NCBI GenBank assembly: GCA_021186555.1
Contig: JAJKFL010000011.1
Span: 2,028,501-2,092,500, forward strand
DNA length: 64,000 nucleotides
Direction: 5' to 3'
DNA from: Reticulitermes speratus
Lineage: Eukaryota; Arthropoda; Insecta; Blattodea; Rhinotermitidae
In this document: one piece after another, positions 1 through 10,984 of the stretch
Layout of the letters: each line of letters opens with the position of its first letter
How positions within the stretch are numbered: the stretch's first letter is position 1
Made by a program: the position numbers and the translations under genes
The notes under the pieces: model-generated
What the model was told of the DNA's origin: nothing
Databases searched by the model: none
What the model saw: the letters and a program-made list of their open reading frames with translations, nothing else

Positions 1-48
1 CAGTGTGTGTCTGCAAACTGTTCAAACAAAGAATGTGTGAACAGTGAA

Positions 49-106
49 GTCTTCTGGGATGTTATGCTATATTTACCAGTCGACACCGCGTAACAGCCCA
101 GAAGAC
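49..106. repeat. Short inverted repeat, foldback class 2 remnant
   Basis: GTCTTCTGGGATGTTATGC at 49-67 is repeated in inverted, imperfect form as GCGTAACAGCCCAGAAGAC at 88-106. The same end sequence (ATCCCAGAAGA-type) recurs near 12.6, 47.0 and 48.9 kb, so this is probably a shortened copy of that family. No coding sequence is seen in 1-630. Confidence 0.5.
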
Positions 107-633
107 TTTTGCCTCACGAACACTGCAGTAATAACCCCAAATCTCACAAAAGACGTGTGTTTGCCTGAAGGAAACGTCTGACTAAGCTGTTGTTGCTGCA
201 TATAGATTAGATGTGAACGAATATCTAGCAGAAATCTCTACTTTATACCCTTATAAAGCTCCGTGGAACTGTAATTGAAAGCAGCTAATAGAGTCGCTAT
301 AATGAAATGTTCAGCGCGCGTGCCATGTCTCCGGTCGCAATAACAGTAGCTGTGTCTCATTATCCTCTCTCACTTGCCACATTTTGTTTTTTATTCTCGT
401 TACTGAGTGAGGAAAAACTGTATACACTGCTTTGTGATGTCTTAAACAACTCGAGGACGATCCTCAGAGAATTAGCTAGAAATCTGCCCACTTAGAACTC
501 TGCAAACTGAATCTCTACCAAGAAATTCACACACACCGTCACAGGTTGAGAAATCTTCCAAAAGTTATGAACCTTTATTGCTCTCCTATAATTTTATTCT
601 GGTTTTGCTACGAAAGGAGAGGACGTGACAAGG

Positions 634-917
634 TTCAGGGGATTACACGTTGTGTTCGCCGTGCATCTTGACATTAATTTTCAGTTTTTAAACCAAATAA
701 TGCACTTTTTATTCCGTATTTTTTTCAATTCACCCTACCTCAAATAGTGTAACGGTTCTGTGATAATACCAAATGGACCAGTGAACAGTGAAGTGAACTT
801 ATCAATGTACCGTGATGATGGCCGAGTAACGGCCGAAACATATGTAGGGTGAATTAAACAAAATACGAAAATAAAAAGTGCATATGTTGGTTAAAAAACT
901 GAAAATTCAGGGGATTA
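634..917 (+). mobile_element. Foldback element with hammerhead-like core, copy 1
   Basis: A perfect 12-bp direct repeat, TTCAGGGGATTA, flanks the element at 634-645 and 906-917 and marks insertion. Inside, arms at about 680-740 and 843-905 are inverted copies. Both arms carry the outer box (AAACCAAATAATGCAC at 689-704, inverted near 874-892). CCGTGCATCTT lies just inside the left end (659-669). A hammerhead-like core sits at 809-850, just inside the right arm. The left arm stops at the sequence matching the predicted ribozyme cleavage point. No protein is encoded, so it is non-autonomous. Confidence 0.75.
809..850 (+). ncRNA. Degenerate hammerhead ribozyme-like motif
   Basis: The order of parts is GTGATGA, a five-pair stem II (GGCCG/CGGCC, loop AGTAA), GAAA, the palindrome ACATATGT, then A followed by GGG. 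A type I hammerhead with a minimal stem III has this order, with CTGATGA in the first core strand. Here the C-T of that strand reads G-T, so activity is doubtful. Confidence 0.5.
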
Positions 918-1269
918 GTTGCTACCTTAATACTTCTGCGGTCCTTATTTGATACCATACCAGTTCATATGCGATTTATGGTGGACAGTAGCAATGGGAC
1001 AAGTTTCTCTCCAAGTACTTCTGTTTTCAAATGTTAATATAGTTCCACCATTGCTCCATACTCATTCATCTACCATCGACGTTGTATAACCTCAGCAATT
1101 GACTGCCTCGTTAATAAAACACTTCCATCTCTATCCGACACTAAGGGAGAAAGAAAGAAAGCTGATATATGCTTGTTCAAGTAGACAACTTACCAATATT
1201 TTATTATGAAGTCGGCTCTAGTATATTTTGTTATCCCGAAACTTACACTTTTTCTGTTGGAGTATACAC

Positions 1270-1431
1270 AACAGGAAACAATGTTCATCATAACATGAAA
1301 CATGGTGAAGCGTAACGTGAAGTATAACATGAAACATAACATAAAACAACATGAAACACAACACTAAACATACCATGAAACCACATGAGACATAACATGA
1401 CACATAATGTGAAAAGCAACATGAACAGTAA
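1270..1431 (+). repeat. Degenerate short tandem repeat
   Basis: Loose repetition of AACATGAAACA-like words of about 10-12 bp, strongly diverged. The minus-strand frame here is only a by-product of repeats without stops. The flank 918-1269 is unique AT-rich DNA in which I see nothing. Confidence 0.6.
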
Positions 1432-1473
1432 CTCTGATTAGATTAATAACTTTTATCGTAATCCATACTTTTG

Positions 1474-1842
1474 TGTGTGGTTATGACACCGTGTTGTTGT
1501 CTGGTGTGTGGTTATGACACCGTGTTGTTGTCTGGTGTGTGGTTATGACACCGTGTTGTTGTCTGGTGTGTGGTTATGACACCGTGTTGTTGTCTGGTGT
1601 GTGGTTATGACACCGTGTTGTTGTCTGGTGTGTGTTTATGACACGTGTTGTTGTCTGGTGTGTGGTTATAACACCGTGTTTTTGTCTGGTGTGTGGTTAT
1701 GACACCGTATTGTTGTCTGGTGTGTGGTTATGACACCGTGTTGTTGTCTGGTGTGTGGTTATGACACCGTGTTGTTGTCTGGTGTGTGGTTATGACACCT
1801 TGTTGTTGTCTGGTGTGTGTTTATGACACTGTACTGTAGTCG
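1474..1842 (+). repeat. 31-bp minisatellite, about 12 copies
   Basis: The unit begins TGTGTGGTTATGACACCGTG and ends TTGTTGTCTGG. Copies are almost identical except for the last, which is decayed, and one with a deleted C. A decayed edge beside a homogeneous core is typical of unequal exchange or slippage. Confidence 0.95.
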
Positions 1843-2689
1843 GGTGCGTGATTACCAACGTTTCGGAAGGAAATTTTATCTCCAAGGACATATATTCGCT
1901 GAGGATGGAAAACTGCGCTTTTCTGTAACGTTGGTGTTCATATACCAGAATGCCATAATCTGTGACTCGACGTGATATATTACATTTAATTTTTATGTTT
2001 TTCTGTTTATCTCGAATTTATGTATGTCTGTGTTAATGCACGTAAACTTGTGTGCCATGGTACTTCGTGTTTTAAAGTTTGTACGAAAACTATTATTCTT
2101 TTTTTATCGAAAATTTTGATCAAGTAGTCGTAATAATTTTGTCAAGTTCAGACCAGTCAGATTAGTGGCACTGTATTCACACAAACTATTTTTAAACCGT
2201 TCTGATGTGACTGACTTTAAGCATGTTGTTATTAGGATTTAGGGTATGATTCGGGCGTCACATGTTGTAGGCAGAATTTGCCGTCTTAATATGGCGGATA
2301 TATGTGAATACCCTAAAGGAGCCTGATTACTGTTGTAATATGTGTGTGGCTGACCTTAATGCTACCCTTCTGTCTCGGCCGTCCAAGGAGTTTCCCCACA
2401 AATTTCTGTACAACTTTTGTCGTCTATACGGTTGTGTTAAAAATTTAAATTTTCTAAAAAACTAGGCAGTGAAGCAAATCCCAAAGTTTCCTCTTCAGTA
2501 ATTTTCCCAATTTCTCACTTCTTCCTCCCGAAGATGCTAATGTTGTAGGAATCTGAGACAAATTAATATTTTAAATGTCGAATAAGTTTGCTCCTTTTAA
2601 CTTACCAGTTTTATTACGATTGCTGCTCTCAGTCTATAAATATTGAATTATCCAAAGTTCTCTTTAGAAAAACAAATTTTTATGGTTCT
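1843..2689. other. Unannotated AT-rich stretch
   Basis: No gene, RNA or recognisable element seen. ACGTTTCGGAAGG at about 1858 resembles the core of the class 2 foldbacks but has no partner arm. Confidence 0.4.
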
Positions 2690-2936
2690 GTCTAGGATGC
2701 TGCCTGTGCACAGACTGTGGTAGAATGAGAGGATATTATGGTGATTGATGAATGATGAATTGGAAAGGATGTGGAAGGAGGTGGTCGTGACGTAATCGAT
2801 GTTATTCTCAACATTTGGCTGGAGTGACTGAGGATAATCACGAAAACCCTCAGTCAGGATGGGCAGTGTCCTGACCGACATTCGAACTCGACCTATTCCT
2901 AGTCCAGACGGTTAGGCCATTCTTCCACCAACCTCC
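2690..2936 (-). mobile_element. tRNA-derived SINE, family D
   Basis: Read on the minus strand, a tRNA-like head has an A-box-like TGGCCTAACCG and a B-box-like GAGTTCGAATGTC. The body ends in the family tail CATCCTTTCCAATTCATCAT. Related tails occur near 19.6, 25.8, 27.5 and 56.4 kb. The 5' end is near 2936. No clear target-site duplication was found. Confidence 0.6.
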
Positions 2937-3096
2937 TCGATCTCACAATTGCATTCACTTCTTGTTGTCAAGTTCCTCGGAATGTCGTCTGTGGTCCGAT
3001 TAAGTTCGACGCAGGCAGAGCAAATCAATAGAAATTGGTTTTTATTTACAAATTTTAAATGAAACACTAAGATCAGTAGGGGCGTACATCCGGTCT

Positions 3097-4052
3097 GGTT
3101 TTATTATATTTGGCGGACATACTGCTGAAGTGTCGGTTTTATTATATTTGGCGGACATACTGCTCAAGTGTCGGTTTTATTATATTTGGTGGACATACTG
3201 CTCAAGTGTCAGTTTTCTTATATTTGGCGGACATACTGCTCAAGTGTCGGTTTTCTTATATTTGGCGGACATACTGCTCAAGTGTCAGTTTTCTTATATT
3301 TGGCGGACATACTGCTCAAGTGTCAGTTTTCTTATATTTGGCGGACATACTGCTCAAGTGTCAGTTTTCTTATATTTGGCGGACATACTGCTCAAGTGTC
3401 AGTTTTCTTATATTTGGCGGACATACTGCTCAAGTGTCAGTTTTCTTATATTTGGCGGACATACTGCTCAAGTGTCGGTTTTATTATATTTGGCGGACAT
3501 ACTGCTCAAGTGTCGGTTTTATTATATTTGGCGGACATACTGCTCAAGTGTCGGTTTTATTATATTTGGCGGACATACTGCTCAAGTGTCGGTTTTATTG
3601 TATTTGGCGGACATACTGCTCAAGTGTCAGTTTTCTTATATTTGGCGGACATACTGCTCAAGTGTCAGTTTTCTTATACTTGGCGGACATACTGCTCAAG
3701 TGTCAGTTTTTTTATATTTGGCGGACATACTGCTCAAGTGTCAGTTTTCTTATATTTGGCGGACATACTGCTCAAGTGTCAGTTTTCTTATATTTGGCGG
3801 ACATGCTGCTCAAGTGTCAGTTTTCTTATATTTGGCGGACATACTGCTCAAGTGTCAGTTTTCTTATATTTGGCGGACATACTGCTCAAGTGTCAGTTTT
3901 CTTATATTTGGCGGACATACTGCCCAAGTGTCAGTTTTCTTATATTTGGCGGACATACTGCTCAAGTGTCAGTTTTCTTATATTTGGCGGACATACTGCT
4001 CAAGTGTCAGTTTTCTTATATTTGGCGGACATACTGCTCGAGTGTCAGTTTT
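3097..4052 (+). repeat. 38-bp minisatellite, about 25 copies
   Basis: The unit is GGTTTTATTATATTTGGCGG plus ACATACTGCTCAAGTGTC. Two subtypes alternate in blocks: GGTTTTATTA (start of array and 3479-3605) and AGTTTTCTTA (elsewhere). Since 38 is not a multiple of 3 and the unit has no plus-strand stop, all three frames stay open for 300-360 codons. They encode the same peptide repeat out of phase, so none is likely to be a gene. Confidence 0.97.
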
Positions 4053-4530
4053 CCTTTCTTATGCAGTTATCATTGATTGAGTTCCCAGTTTATGAATATG
4101 AGAAGGAGCTTTTGACAAACATGATGCCCTGGCCTTGTTACTGGACGTCTATTTTCAGTAAGGGTTTTTTAGGCACGTTCGCAAAATTGTGAAAAGCTGG
4201 TATTAGCCTCGTCATGTCTGTTCGTCCGTCCGCATGGAACAACTCGGCTCCCACTGGACGGATTTTCGTGAAATTCGATATTTGAGTATATTCCGAAAAT
4301 CTGCCGAGAAAATTCACTTTTGATTAAAATCTGACAAGAATAACGGGTACTTTACGTGAAGACGTGCGTTCTTTTATGATAATGTCTCGATGAATTTTTC
4401 TTACAATGAGAAGTGTTTCAGACAATAGATGTATAGACAATAAAAACACAGACTTTTTCAGAAAAATCGTGCCGTTTATGAGACAATGTGGAAGAATATG
4501 GTAGAGCCAGACAGGCCACAGACGACAATA
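4053..4530. other. Unannotated stretch with a low-level repeat motif
   Basis: No gene. The segment 4200-4340 (GTCCGTCC, then GGATTTTCGTGAAATTCG) resembles the diverged repeat unit at 32.5-33.0 kb. It is probably a fragment of an unclassified dispersed repeat. Confidence 0.35.
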
Positions 4531-4697
4531 TAATATGGCGCATGCATTTTGCTTGTTGGATGATGAAGGCTACAGACACACACTCACAATATGCAATACT
4601 TGTTGGTTTTTCACGGCAACAATGGTTACGCACACGCGCCTGACCGTTACGTTATACGTACATTGCGTGTGTTGTTAATTCATCTGTTTTTGAGTAA
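4531..4697 (+). repeat. Dispersed repeat, copy 1 of a pair
   Basis: Matches 7541-7705 over roughly 150 bp with substitutions and small indels. Shared words include GAAGGCTACA, AACA.TGGTTACGC and TTACGTTATACGTACATTGC. No terminal structure or coding sequence seen; class unknown. Confidence 0.65.
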
Positions 4698-4744
4698 GAA
4701 TATATATATATATATCTTACTGTTTGTTAGTAAATACATATTTG

Positions 4745-4987
4745 TAGTGTTTTAAATGATCCATAACCGTGCATTGAGCAACTGGATACGATAGCAAACC
4801 CAACAAATGCACATAAATGTATGAAAGTATATTATACACACCGTATACCTCCTACATGTTTCGGCACATTCCTGAAGATGGCAGCATGAGTGGTCGAAAC
4901 ATGTTGGAGGTGTACAGTTTGCATAATGTACTATCATACACGTATGTGTATTTGTGGGTTTTGCTCTCGTATCCAACTTATAGTGTT
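4745..4987 (+). mobile_element. Foldback element with hammerhead-like cores, copy 2
   Basis: The arms 4779-4867 and 4890-4979 are imperfect inverted repeats, with CAACTGGATACGATAGCAAAC reversed as GTTTGCTCTCGTATCC-type sequence. Both arms carry the outer box (CCCAACAAATGCACAT at 4798-4813) and the ACATGTTTCGG / CGAAACATGT core strands. CCGTGCATT lies near the left end. The 7-bp repeat TAGTGTT at 4745 and 4981 is a possible target-site duplication. The plus-strand core is CCTGAAGATGG at 4870, then CGAAACATGTTGG. Stem II is poorly paired here. Confidence 0.65.
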
Positions 4988-6266
4988 ACATAAACATTTT
5001 TAAAACACTTTCATCGCTCTGTCTCTTTCGCTTCCTCCAGCTCATTACAACCAAATCTTTCCCACACTTTCAAGATGCTGTGTTTTGTCTCCCACCACCT
5101 CTAAACTAGTAATAATCCTGTTCATATTTTATCGCCAGAAGGTATAAGCGGTGGCTTTCAAAATTTTACTGGCTGTTAATTGCTGCAAAACACAGCAACA
5201 CTGGGACCTATATTGCATTTCAAACGCCGCTGCTTGTCATGTTTGCTGCTCCGTAGGAGGCAAAGCAATGTCCAGGCAGAGTCGTGTAAAGGATGCATTC
5301 TTTGTCAGCTTTTTACTGTCTTCAGTGCGTGGAGTTGTCTGTATAAGTGTCACTGCAGTATGTACACTTTTTATTCTTTTGTTTATTGTGTCTGATCTTT
5401 GTAGTAGTGTTAGTAGTTTTTTTTTGTCGTTGAAAGAAATAGATGAGCAATTTCACTGGCAGTAATCGTTTCCTTTATGGCCCGTGGGTTTTCAAACTAA
5501 CGACGAAATCTTGTTCTTATTGCTGTGATACTGGTCCTTCTGTTCGTGGCTAACAGTATCGTTCACAGTTGAAAGCAGGACTTGTCAGACCGCATGGTTT
5601 CCTTTTTGGTTAACTGCAGAGCTCACACCTGTCTACTGCCCCCGCATTTGTACTGGACTTCTTTAAAAAAAAAAGGGCGGAGGAATTCAACGGGGTACGC
5701 AGCTTAGTTTGAGTGAGGGGGGGGGGATTTAAATTGTAATAACGAAAAGCTCTGAATGTATTTTCAGTGATTATATTATGGCTGTGTTCTCACCTCATAT
5801 TGTTAGGAACAAGGAAGTTTGCTGTAGGGAAGTGCCTGGTTCGAAACTCGTGCGGATTCCAACCGAACACTGCTGACATGTGCTGAATCTATGTGATTAT
5901 CTGTTCGTGAATTTTACAAAAATAAACACGTTTGTTGCAGGATTATTGGGACTGTGATGAGAGTAGAGGTTTAGCGATTTCGTTAAACATTGGTATTTAG
6001 GGGCGAGGGTATTTTTTAGGGTTTATTTTGATAGTGAGGAACATGTGGATTAGTAACTTTGGTGAGCGCTTGTATTTCTAATGCAGACTATTATATTCCG
6101 TGTTTCTTCTCATGCTAAATAAAGACGTGTTGACATCCCACGTCTTTTAAGAATAAAATTAATATAATACTCGTTATGTTTCAAAAGTCATTTCATACCT
6201 CACATAAAACACACTGCACCTCTATTACAAAGACAAAGTCCTTGAAATAGTATAGGGGCTTGATTG
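4988..6266. other. Unannotated stretch
   Basis: No recognisable gene. An open frame of 104 codons at 5151-5465 has no known motif, and I treat it as chance. A poly-G run lies at about 5718. B-box-like CTGGTTCGAAACTCG near 5828 could be an eroded SINE head, but nothing else supports this. Confidence 0.4.
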
Positions 6267-6546
6267 CAGTTTGTTCTTTTATTTTCCAATGACGCAACAG
6301 CCCCTAGTGGGCCAGGGCTTCCTCATTATTGAGGCGTCACGATCACACTTGGACACGCCACACTCGGTAGGACTCCTCTGGACGAGCGATCAGCCCTACC
6401 CAAAAACCTGTACCTGACAACAAAATCACACACAACAGACGGACATCCATGCCCGGCGGGATTTGAAACCGGAATCCCAGCAAGCGAGCGGTCACAGACC
6501 CACACCTTAGACCGCGCGGCCACTGGGATCGGCACAGTTTGTTCTT
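6267..6546 (-). mobile_element. tRNA-derived SINE, family A
   Basis: The 12-bp repeat CAGTTTGTTCTT at 6267-6278 and 6535-6546 brackets the copy. On the minus strand it starts GCCGATCCCAGTGGCCG, continues with GCGGTCTAAGG and a B-box-like motif, and ends in the GAGGAAGCCCTGGCCCAC-type 3' tail. The tRNA-like head is probably from a serine or leucine type tRNA. The copy is diverged and encodes nothing; short frames inside it are spurious. Confidence 0.85.
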
Positions 6547-7013
6547 AAAGACACATAAATACACTCTGTGTGCGAAATGGAGACGTGTTGTACATTGAAG
6601 CTCACGGTATATGCAGTAACAGCTGTATCTTGAAGTGTTAATTGATTGAATTAGCATCTTAATCTAAATATATAATTTACTTTACCCTCTTAATGCAAAG
6701 ACGGTAGAGAATTACGGATGTAAATTATGGTAATTCGTACCGAAATTATTTCTGTGGAAATGACACAGACTCGACTGTGTATCTTTCGTCTGTCCACACA
6801 ATATGACGTACAACGTTACGTCAGGCTATTGATATATTTCTCGTTACACGTAAGTGCAAGTACTAATTTGTGCATACCTGTCAGGTACAATCTGTGGTAA
6901 ATTAGTCCGTTAACTTTCCTGTTTATAAAAATCAAACACTGAGCCTACAATTATCACGTTGGTGCTACTGCAGTTCAAGACACATTTCTGATGGCGGGGA
7001 CTGTGAACGTTGC

Positions 7014-7190
7014 CGTCTTCCGGGATGTGCTGCCATGTAGCCTGGCAAATATTCACCGACGTTTCAGAGTAAACTGCTACCCCCTGATCAGGTCGAATAC
7101 CTACCCTAATGATAAAAGTAACCGGCGCTTCTGAAACGTCGGTATTAAAGTTTGTGTATATGATATCATACTCCTGAAGACAGTTACCTT
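7014..7190 (+). repeat. Foldback, class 2 remnant
   Basis: GTCTTCCGGGATGTGCTGCC opens the region and TCCTGAAGACAG closes it. Inside, CACCGACGTTTCAGA (7059) and TCTGAAACGTCGGTA (7130) form an inverted pair. The combination of CGAAACGTCGG-like core and CATCCCAGAAGA-like end recurs in the class 2 copies at 12.5, 47.0 and 48.9 kb. Confidence 0.5.
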
Positions 7191-7323
7191 CACAACAGTT
7201 TGTTCATTACAAGTCTTGTTTTGTAAAAATGCGCAACGTATATTTAGTAATGCAGCTCAGCTTAATAGGAGACCTTTTCCTGGGTTCTTTAGTAAATGAT
7301 GGAGTCATATGATTTGAGCGTGC

Positions 7324-7330
7324 CTTATTA

Positions 7331-7379
<49 letters not shown>
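7324..7379 (+). repeat. (TTA)n microsatellite
   Basis: About 18 TTA triplets with one interruption. It directly abuts the SINE-E fragment on its right and may be that retroposon's tail on the minus strand. Confidence 0.95.
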
Positions 7380-7380
<1 letters not shown>

Positions 7381-7384
7381 AAGA

Positions 7385-7475
7385 TATCCTTTAAGGCCTG
7401 GATAGGACCTTAGGGCTCCAGGAGTTGAGGCTCTCAGAATTTCTAGACAATCGGCGTATGAAAGTGGTAAGATTG
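7385..7475 (-). mobile_element. SINE family E, 3' fragment
   Basis: GGCCTGGATAGGACCTTAGG, GGGCTCCAGGAGTTGAGGCT and GACAATCGGCGTATGAA match the 3' part of the complete family E copy at 29914-30255. The tRNA-like head is absent, so the copy is 5'-truncated. Confidence 0.7.
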
Positions 7476-7540
7476 CAGTGCTTAAACTGGGTACGTTATG
7501 CTCTCCTGGTACGGATTGTCAGGTTTTGCGAAGTGTTTTA

Positions 7541-7705
7541 TAGTGATGCGCTTTGCATGATGGGTAAGGAAGGCTACAAACTCACACTCAAAATATGTAA
7601 CACATTGCTTTTCCATAGCAACAGTGGTTACGCGAACGCGCCTCAATCTTACGTTATACGTACATTGCCTGTCTTGTACGCTTATTTCATAACTTCAGAT
7701 AACAA
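7541..7705 (+). repeat. Dispersed repeat, copy 2 of a pair
   Basis: Partner of 4531-4697. The open frame overlapping this segment (7425-7763) includes SINE-E sequence at its start and is not a credible gene. Confidence 0.6.
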
Positions 7706-8306
7706 ATGTTTCTTTGTAATACCGACTGCTGGCGCCACATGCTTTTCATTTAAACAGGTGTAACGTGACAGCTCTCTTAGTTTGCGGCGAATAATGCAAA
7801 CAATGACTGTCCCTTAAGGCGTAGTCACTGTAGTAGTAATAATAGCAATATAATTGTCCAGGCAACTAAGCTGCTAATTTCTGCAATATTCCTTAAATTG
7901 CCTTCAAAGATTTTCGCTGTTAACAACAGGCCCATGTCTCGACCCAGTTCTCACGGTGCAAGACACAGGGCCATTACCCTCATTTACGAAACGAAATTTT
8001 GCTTTCGGCATTCATTTACACCAAACATTCAAATGTGAGGTAAGTTCTTATGCGGGGTATTATGACCAACTTTTTACTTTGAATTAGTGTGTCTGTGATC
8101 CTCAGGGCCCGACCCTAGCGTACTGGTAACTGATTGTTGGCTTCAATCTGAGTGCTTCCAGGGACACACCGGAAATTCAAATTAGAATATGGCACAAGAG
8201 CACCGGAACAATCAGAACTCGTGTTTCCTGGGGCATCAGGTATGTGTGTTATGTTCCTTTCGGCGTTATGGGAAGCAATTATTTAATTACACTTCGTGGC
8301 TAAGAA

Positions 8307-8548
8307 TAATGATAATTTCACACTGTTGCCACCGTGCATCTTCGTCATATTAAATTAAGTTATAGACCAACTGATGCACACTAAAACTACTTTTTTAAGT
8401 AGCTTTATTATTAAAATTGTTAAAAATGATCCTAGGATCGAAACACGTGTAGGGGTACAATTTTTAACAATTTTAATAATAAAGCTACTTAAAAAAGTAG
8501 TTTTAGTGTGCATCAGTTGGTCTATAACTTAATTTAATGATAATTTCG
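8307..8548 (+). mobile_element. Foldback element with hammerhead-like core, near-perfect copy 3
   Basis: A 13-bp target-site duplication, TAATGATAATTTC, lies at 8307-8319 and 8536-8548. After CCGTGCATCTT near the left end come arms of about 80 bp (8349-8427 and 8459-8538). They are almost perfectly complementary, so this looks recent. Each arm holds the outer box AGACCAACTGATGCACAC. The 30-bp centre contains GATCCTAGGATC, GAAACACGTGTAGGGG: the stem II, GAAA and palindromic stem III parts of a hammerhead. The CTGATGA strand is reduced to AATGATC. Confidence 0.85.
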
Positions 8549-9457
8549 TTTTTGTCTTTTGTTTTTTTTGCATTTCTTTCATATTACCTCATCTTTTGAA
8601 GTGAACATGACTATTTTAATATTTTTGAAAATTTTTTTTTTCCAATTTCAACTAAATGTCACGAACATTTAATTTTATAACAAGAGATATAGTTTCGTAA
8701 GATGGTATATTTTAAGAGAGAATGTCTCATACATTATAGACTCCATATTCAGGCGTCTGGGAGACAAAACTTTCAATCTGTCTTTCAAACTCAAACTTAG
8801 TTCCAGTCTGCCAGGCTACCGGATTTGCTACGTGACGTTTGTCATTCTCTGTAGTCTCTATATACGATTTTCTGAATAATACTTGGAAATAGATCAACAA
8901 CTCCTCCTGTCGGATTCAGACCAACTCACCATTCTTAAACGTATTTCCATCTCAATCGACGCTGCATTACTTCTGTAGTTGAAAGAAGCAAATTTTCTAC
9001 AGTTAAATAAAACTTATATTCTTCAAGTTAACCTAATAGATGAAGCAGTCGACCCACTGTATGACGTTCTCTCTCTTATGGACATTGTATTATTCCTGTG
9101 GCGGAAGGCGACAGCTTTCTGGTTACGCTCCGAGGACGTCCTAACTGTCATAATGACCAGGAAGTGTGTGTCCCATCGCACATGGCTGCTGTCGGAAAGA
9201 CACACATAGTTGTAACAGATATCACATGTAAAGCTTCTGAGGTGTTTAGCCTTGCGGGGTTAGGGAACCGTGAAATTTAGTGGGGTGTCTGGACGAAACG
9301 TTCTTGTGTTTATAGGAAATTCTGCGGAAGGACTTCGCAGACTCATTGAAGTTAAAAGGGCTAATGATCTCATACCTCACTTGTGTATGGCCTTACTTAT
9401 GGATACTGTTACTGTTTGTTACTCTATTTAAATCACTTTTTAACTGCATGTATTCTA
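8549..9457. other. Unannotated stretch
   Basis: AT-rich, with homopolymer T runs near 8560-8640. Open frames of 60-76 codons on both strands carry no motif I recognise. Nothing supported. Confidence 0.4.
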
Positions 9458-10016
9458 CAGGGTGATTCAGGAAGGAAGGTCAATATTGTGAGAGGTCATT
9501 GTGAGAAAAACATTTATATGAGTCTGTGTATAATTCTGAATAGATACAGAGATAAAGCTGTTTGAATATCCAGACCTAAGTCCGTTAGGGTTTTGTTTGT
9601 GGGGTTGGATGAAGAGCGAAGTTTACAAAATAAAGGTGGATACACGAGACGAAATGCGCTCTCGCGTTTTGGATGCTGCTGTCTGCGTAAAGAAACGTGA
9701 AGATCAGCTCAGACGAACAACACGCGATCTTCGGACACGAGTTGCAAAGTGCACTGAGGTTGACGGTGGGATTTTTCGAACATTTATTGTCAGCTGTAAC
9801 AACTTTGTCATTTAAACATTAAATAAAAATGAAAATTAATTTAACAGTAAGTACTTCTTTCTTTGTTACAATTCACAATGCTTTTGTGTTTGTAGATACA
9901 AACAGCTCTATCTCGGGAACCATTCAGAATTAGGCACAGGTTTGTATGAACTTTTCTCACAATTACCGATACTATCACCTGCACAAAATATTCACCTTTT
10001 TTCCTGAATAACCATA
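9458..10016 (+). mobile_element. Internally deleted mariner/Tc1-type transposon
   Basis: The left end CAGGGTGATTCAGGAAGGAA (9458) is preceded by TA. The right end, reading TTCCTGAATAACCAT near 10001-10015, is its imperfect inverse, followed by TA. The arms continue to match inward (GTGAGAAAA near 9502 and CTTTTCTCAC near 9951). At about 560 bp it keeps only the last part of a transposase, so it is a non-autonomous deletion derivative. Confidence 0.75.
9570..9815 (+). pseudogene. Mariner/IS630-superfamily transposase, C-terminal relic
   Basis: About 81 codons from PDLSPLGFCLWGWMKSEVY to a stop at 9815. The PDLSPL-F-LWG block is characteristic of the third acidic residue region of IS630/Tc1/mariner DDE transposases, which cut and paste DNA at TA sites. 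Downstream words LRRTTRDLRTRVAKC and EVDGG.F match the usual C-terminal tail of insect members. Upstream catalytic residues are missing, so there can be no activity. The Asp usually expected in PL(D)F is Gly. Confidence 0.8.
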
Positions 10017-10093
10017 TATACGAGTACTACGATACGTTTCCCGATTTTGATTAGCATGACAAAGGAATGTCAGAAAAACAGCACTTACGAGAG

Positions 10094-10245
10094 CCGGTTT
10101 TCCGGTAGGTATATGAAACTGGAAAAGGTAAAGGTCTCCCCATACATGCCATGAAGGTACACAAGGGGAGGAGAGGTGTAGCTCTGCTCCGTCCGAACCT
10201 CGACGCTAATGGAGAGGAAACTGGTGGTTCCACAGTACGTATGAC
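10094..10245 (-). mobile_element. SINE family C, 3' fragment
   Basis: On the minus strand it reads CGACGGAGCAGAGCTACACC-type sequence, then CTTCATGGCATGTATGG, matching the 3' part of the family C copies at 27.7 and 61.1 kb. The head is missing and the copy is diverged. Confidence 0.55.
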
Positions 10246-10984
10246 AAGTGCTGAACATAACATTGCGCAGTTCTGCTAGTGGTTGCTAATATGGCATGTT
10301 CAGGAATGAGTACAATTTTCTTAGTTCGTTGTTAAATTGACTTCAGTGCAACTGATTTAATTTAATGGATTTATAATGACTCCATTTCTGTTCCTAAAGT
10401 TTAATGGGGGGATTAGACAGGCTTTGAAACGAAAGAGGATGGAACTGACAAGCAGTGGCCTTGTCCTGTCTCTCACGTTACGACATATCACTGCTTCCCG
10501 CTGATGCCTCAGGCTCGGTGGATATCGGAAAAAAATAGTTCCGCACATATTTCTTCTTTTTATGGGAATATCTAATTGTTATAAGATTTTTTATATCCAC
10601 GAGAAAATAATAAATAATTGAATGATAAATATTAAAATTATCGCCATTTGTGATGTGAAGTTATGTTTTTAGATTAATAAGTACAAATGTTTCGGTGGGT
10701 TATGCTGCCTCTATCTTCATTATCCTGAAAATGAAAGCAGCAGGCTTGTCCAAAACGTGTGTAACTATTCTCCCAACTATATTGCGTCACATGCCGTAGA
10801 CCATAATTTTAAACTAAGAATCGATCTTGGGAACAGCTAATTAAATTAACTTTCTGCTTATGTGTATTTGTGGATTTGAGAATTTTTGTGTTAGGCCATA
10901 CTGATAAACGATAAGCTACATTTGTTATAATGTTGTACTGCTGCGTTTTCATCCTGAAATTACAGAAAACTGTACTTGATTACA
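10246..10984. other. Unannotated stretch
   Basis: No gene. TTTCGGTGGGTTATGCTGCC (about 10690), followed by TCCTGAAAATGAAAGCAGCAG and CCAAAACGTGTG, looks like an eroded class 2 foldback core. The arms are not recoverable by eye. Confidence 0.35.

Noticed and set aside
3110-4192. Three overlapping 300-360-codon open frames, Cys/Tyr-rich repeat proteins
   Set aside because: All three frames are open because the 38-bp unit has no stop and is not a multiple of three; they translate the same array out of phase. No start context or flanking domain.
8349-8538. Simple MITE or intrinsic terminator hairpin
   Set aside because: The outer box, terminal CCGTGCATCTT and 13-bp duplication tie it to the hammerhead-bearing foldback family, and the context is not bacterial.
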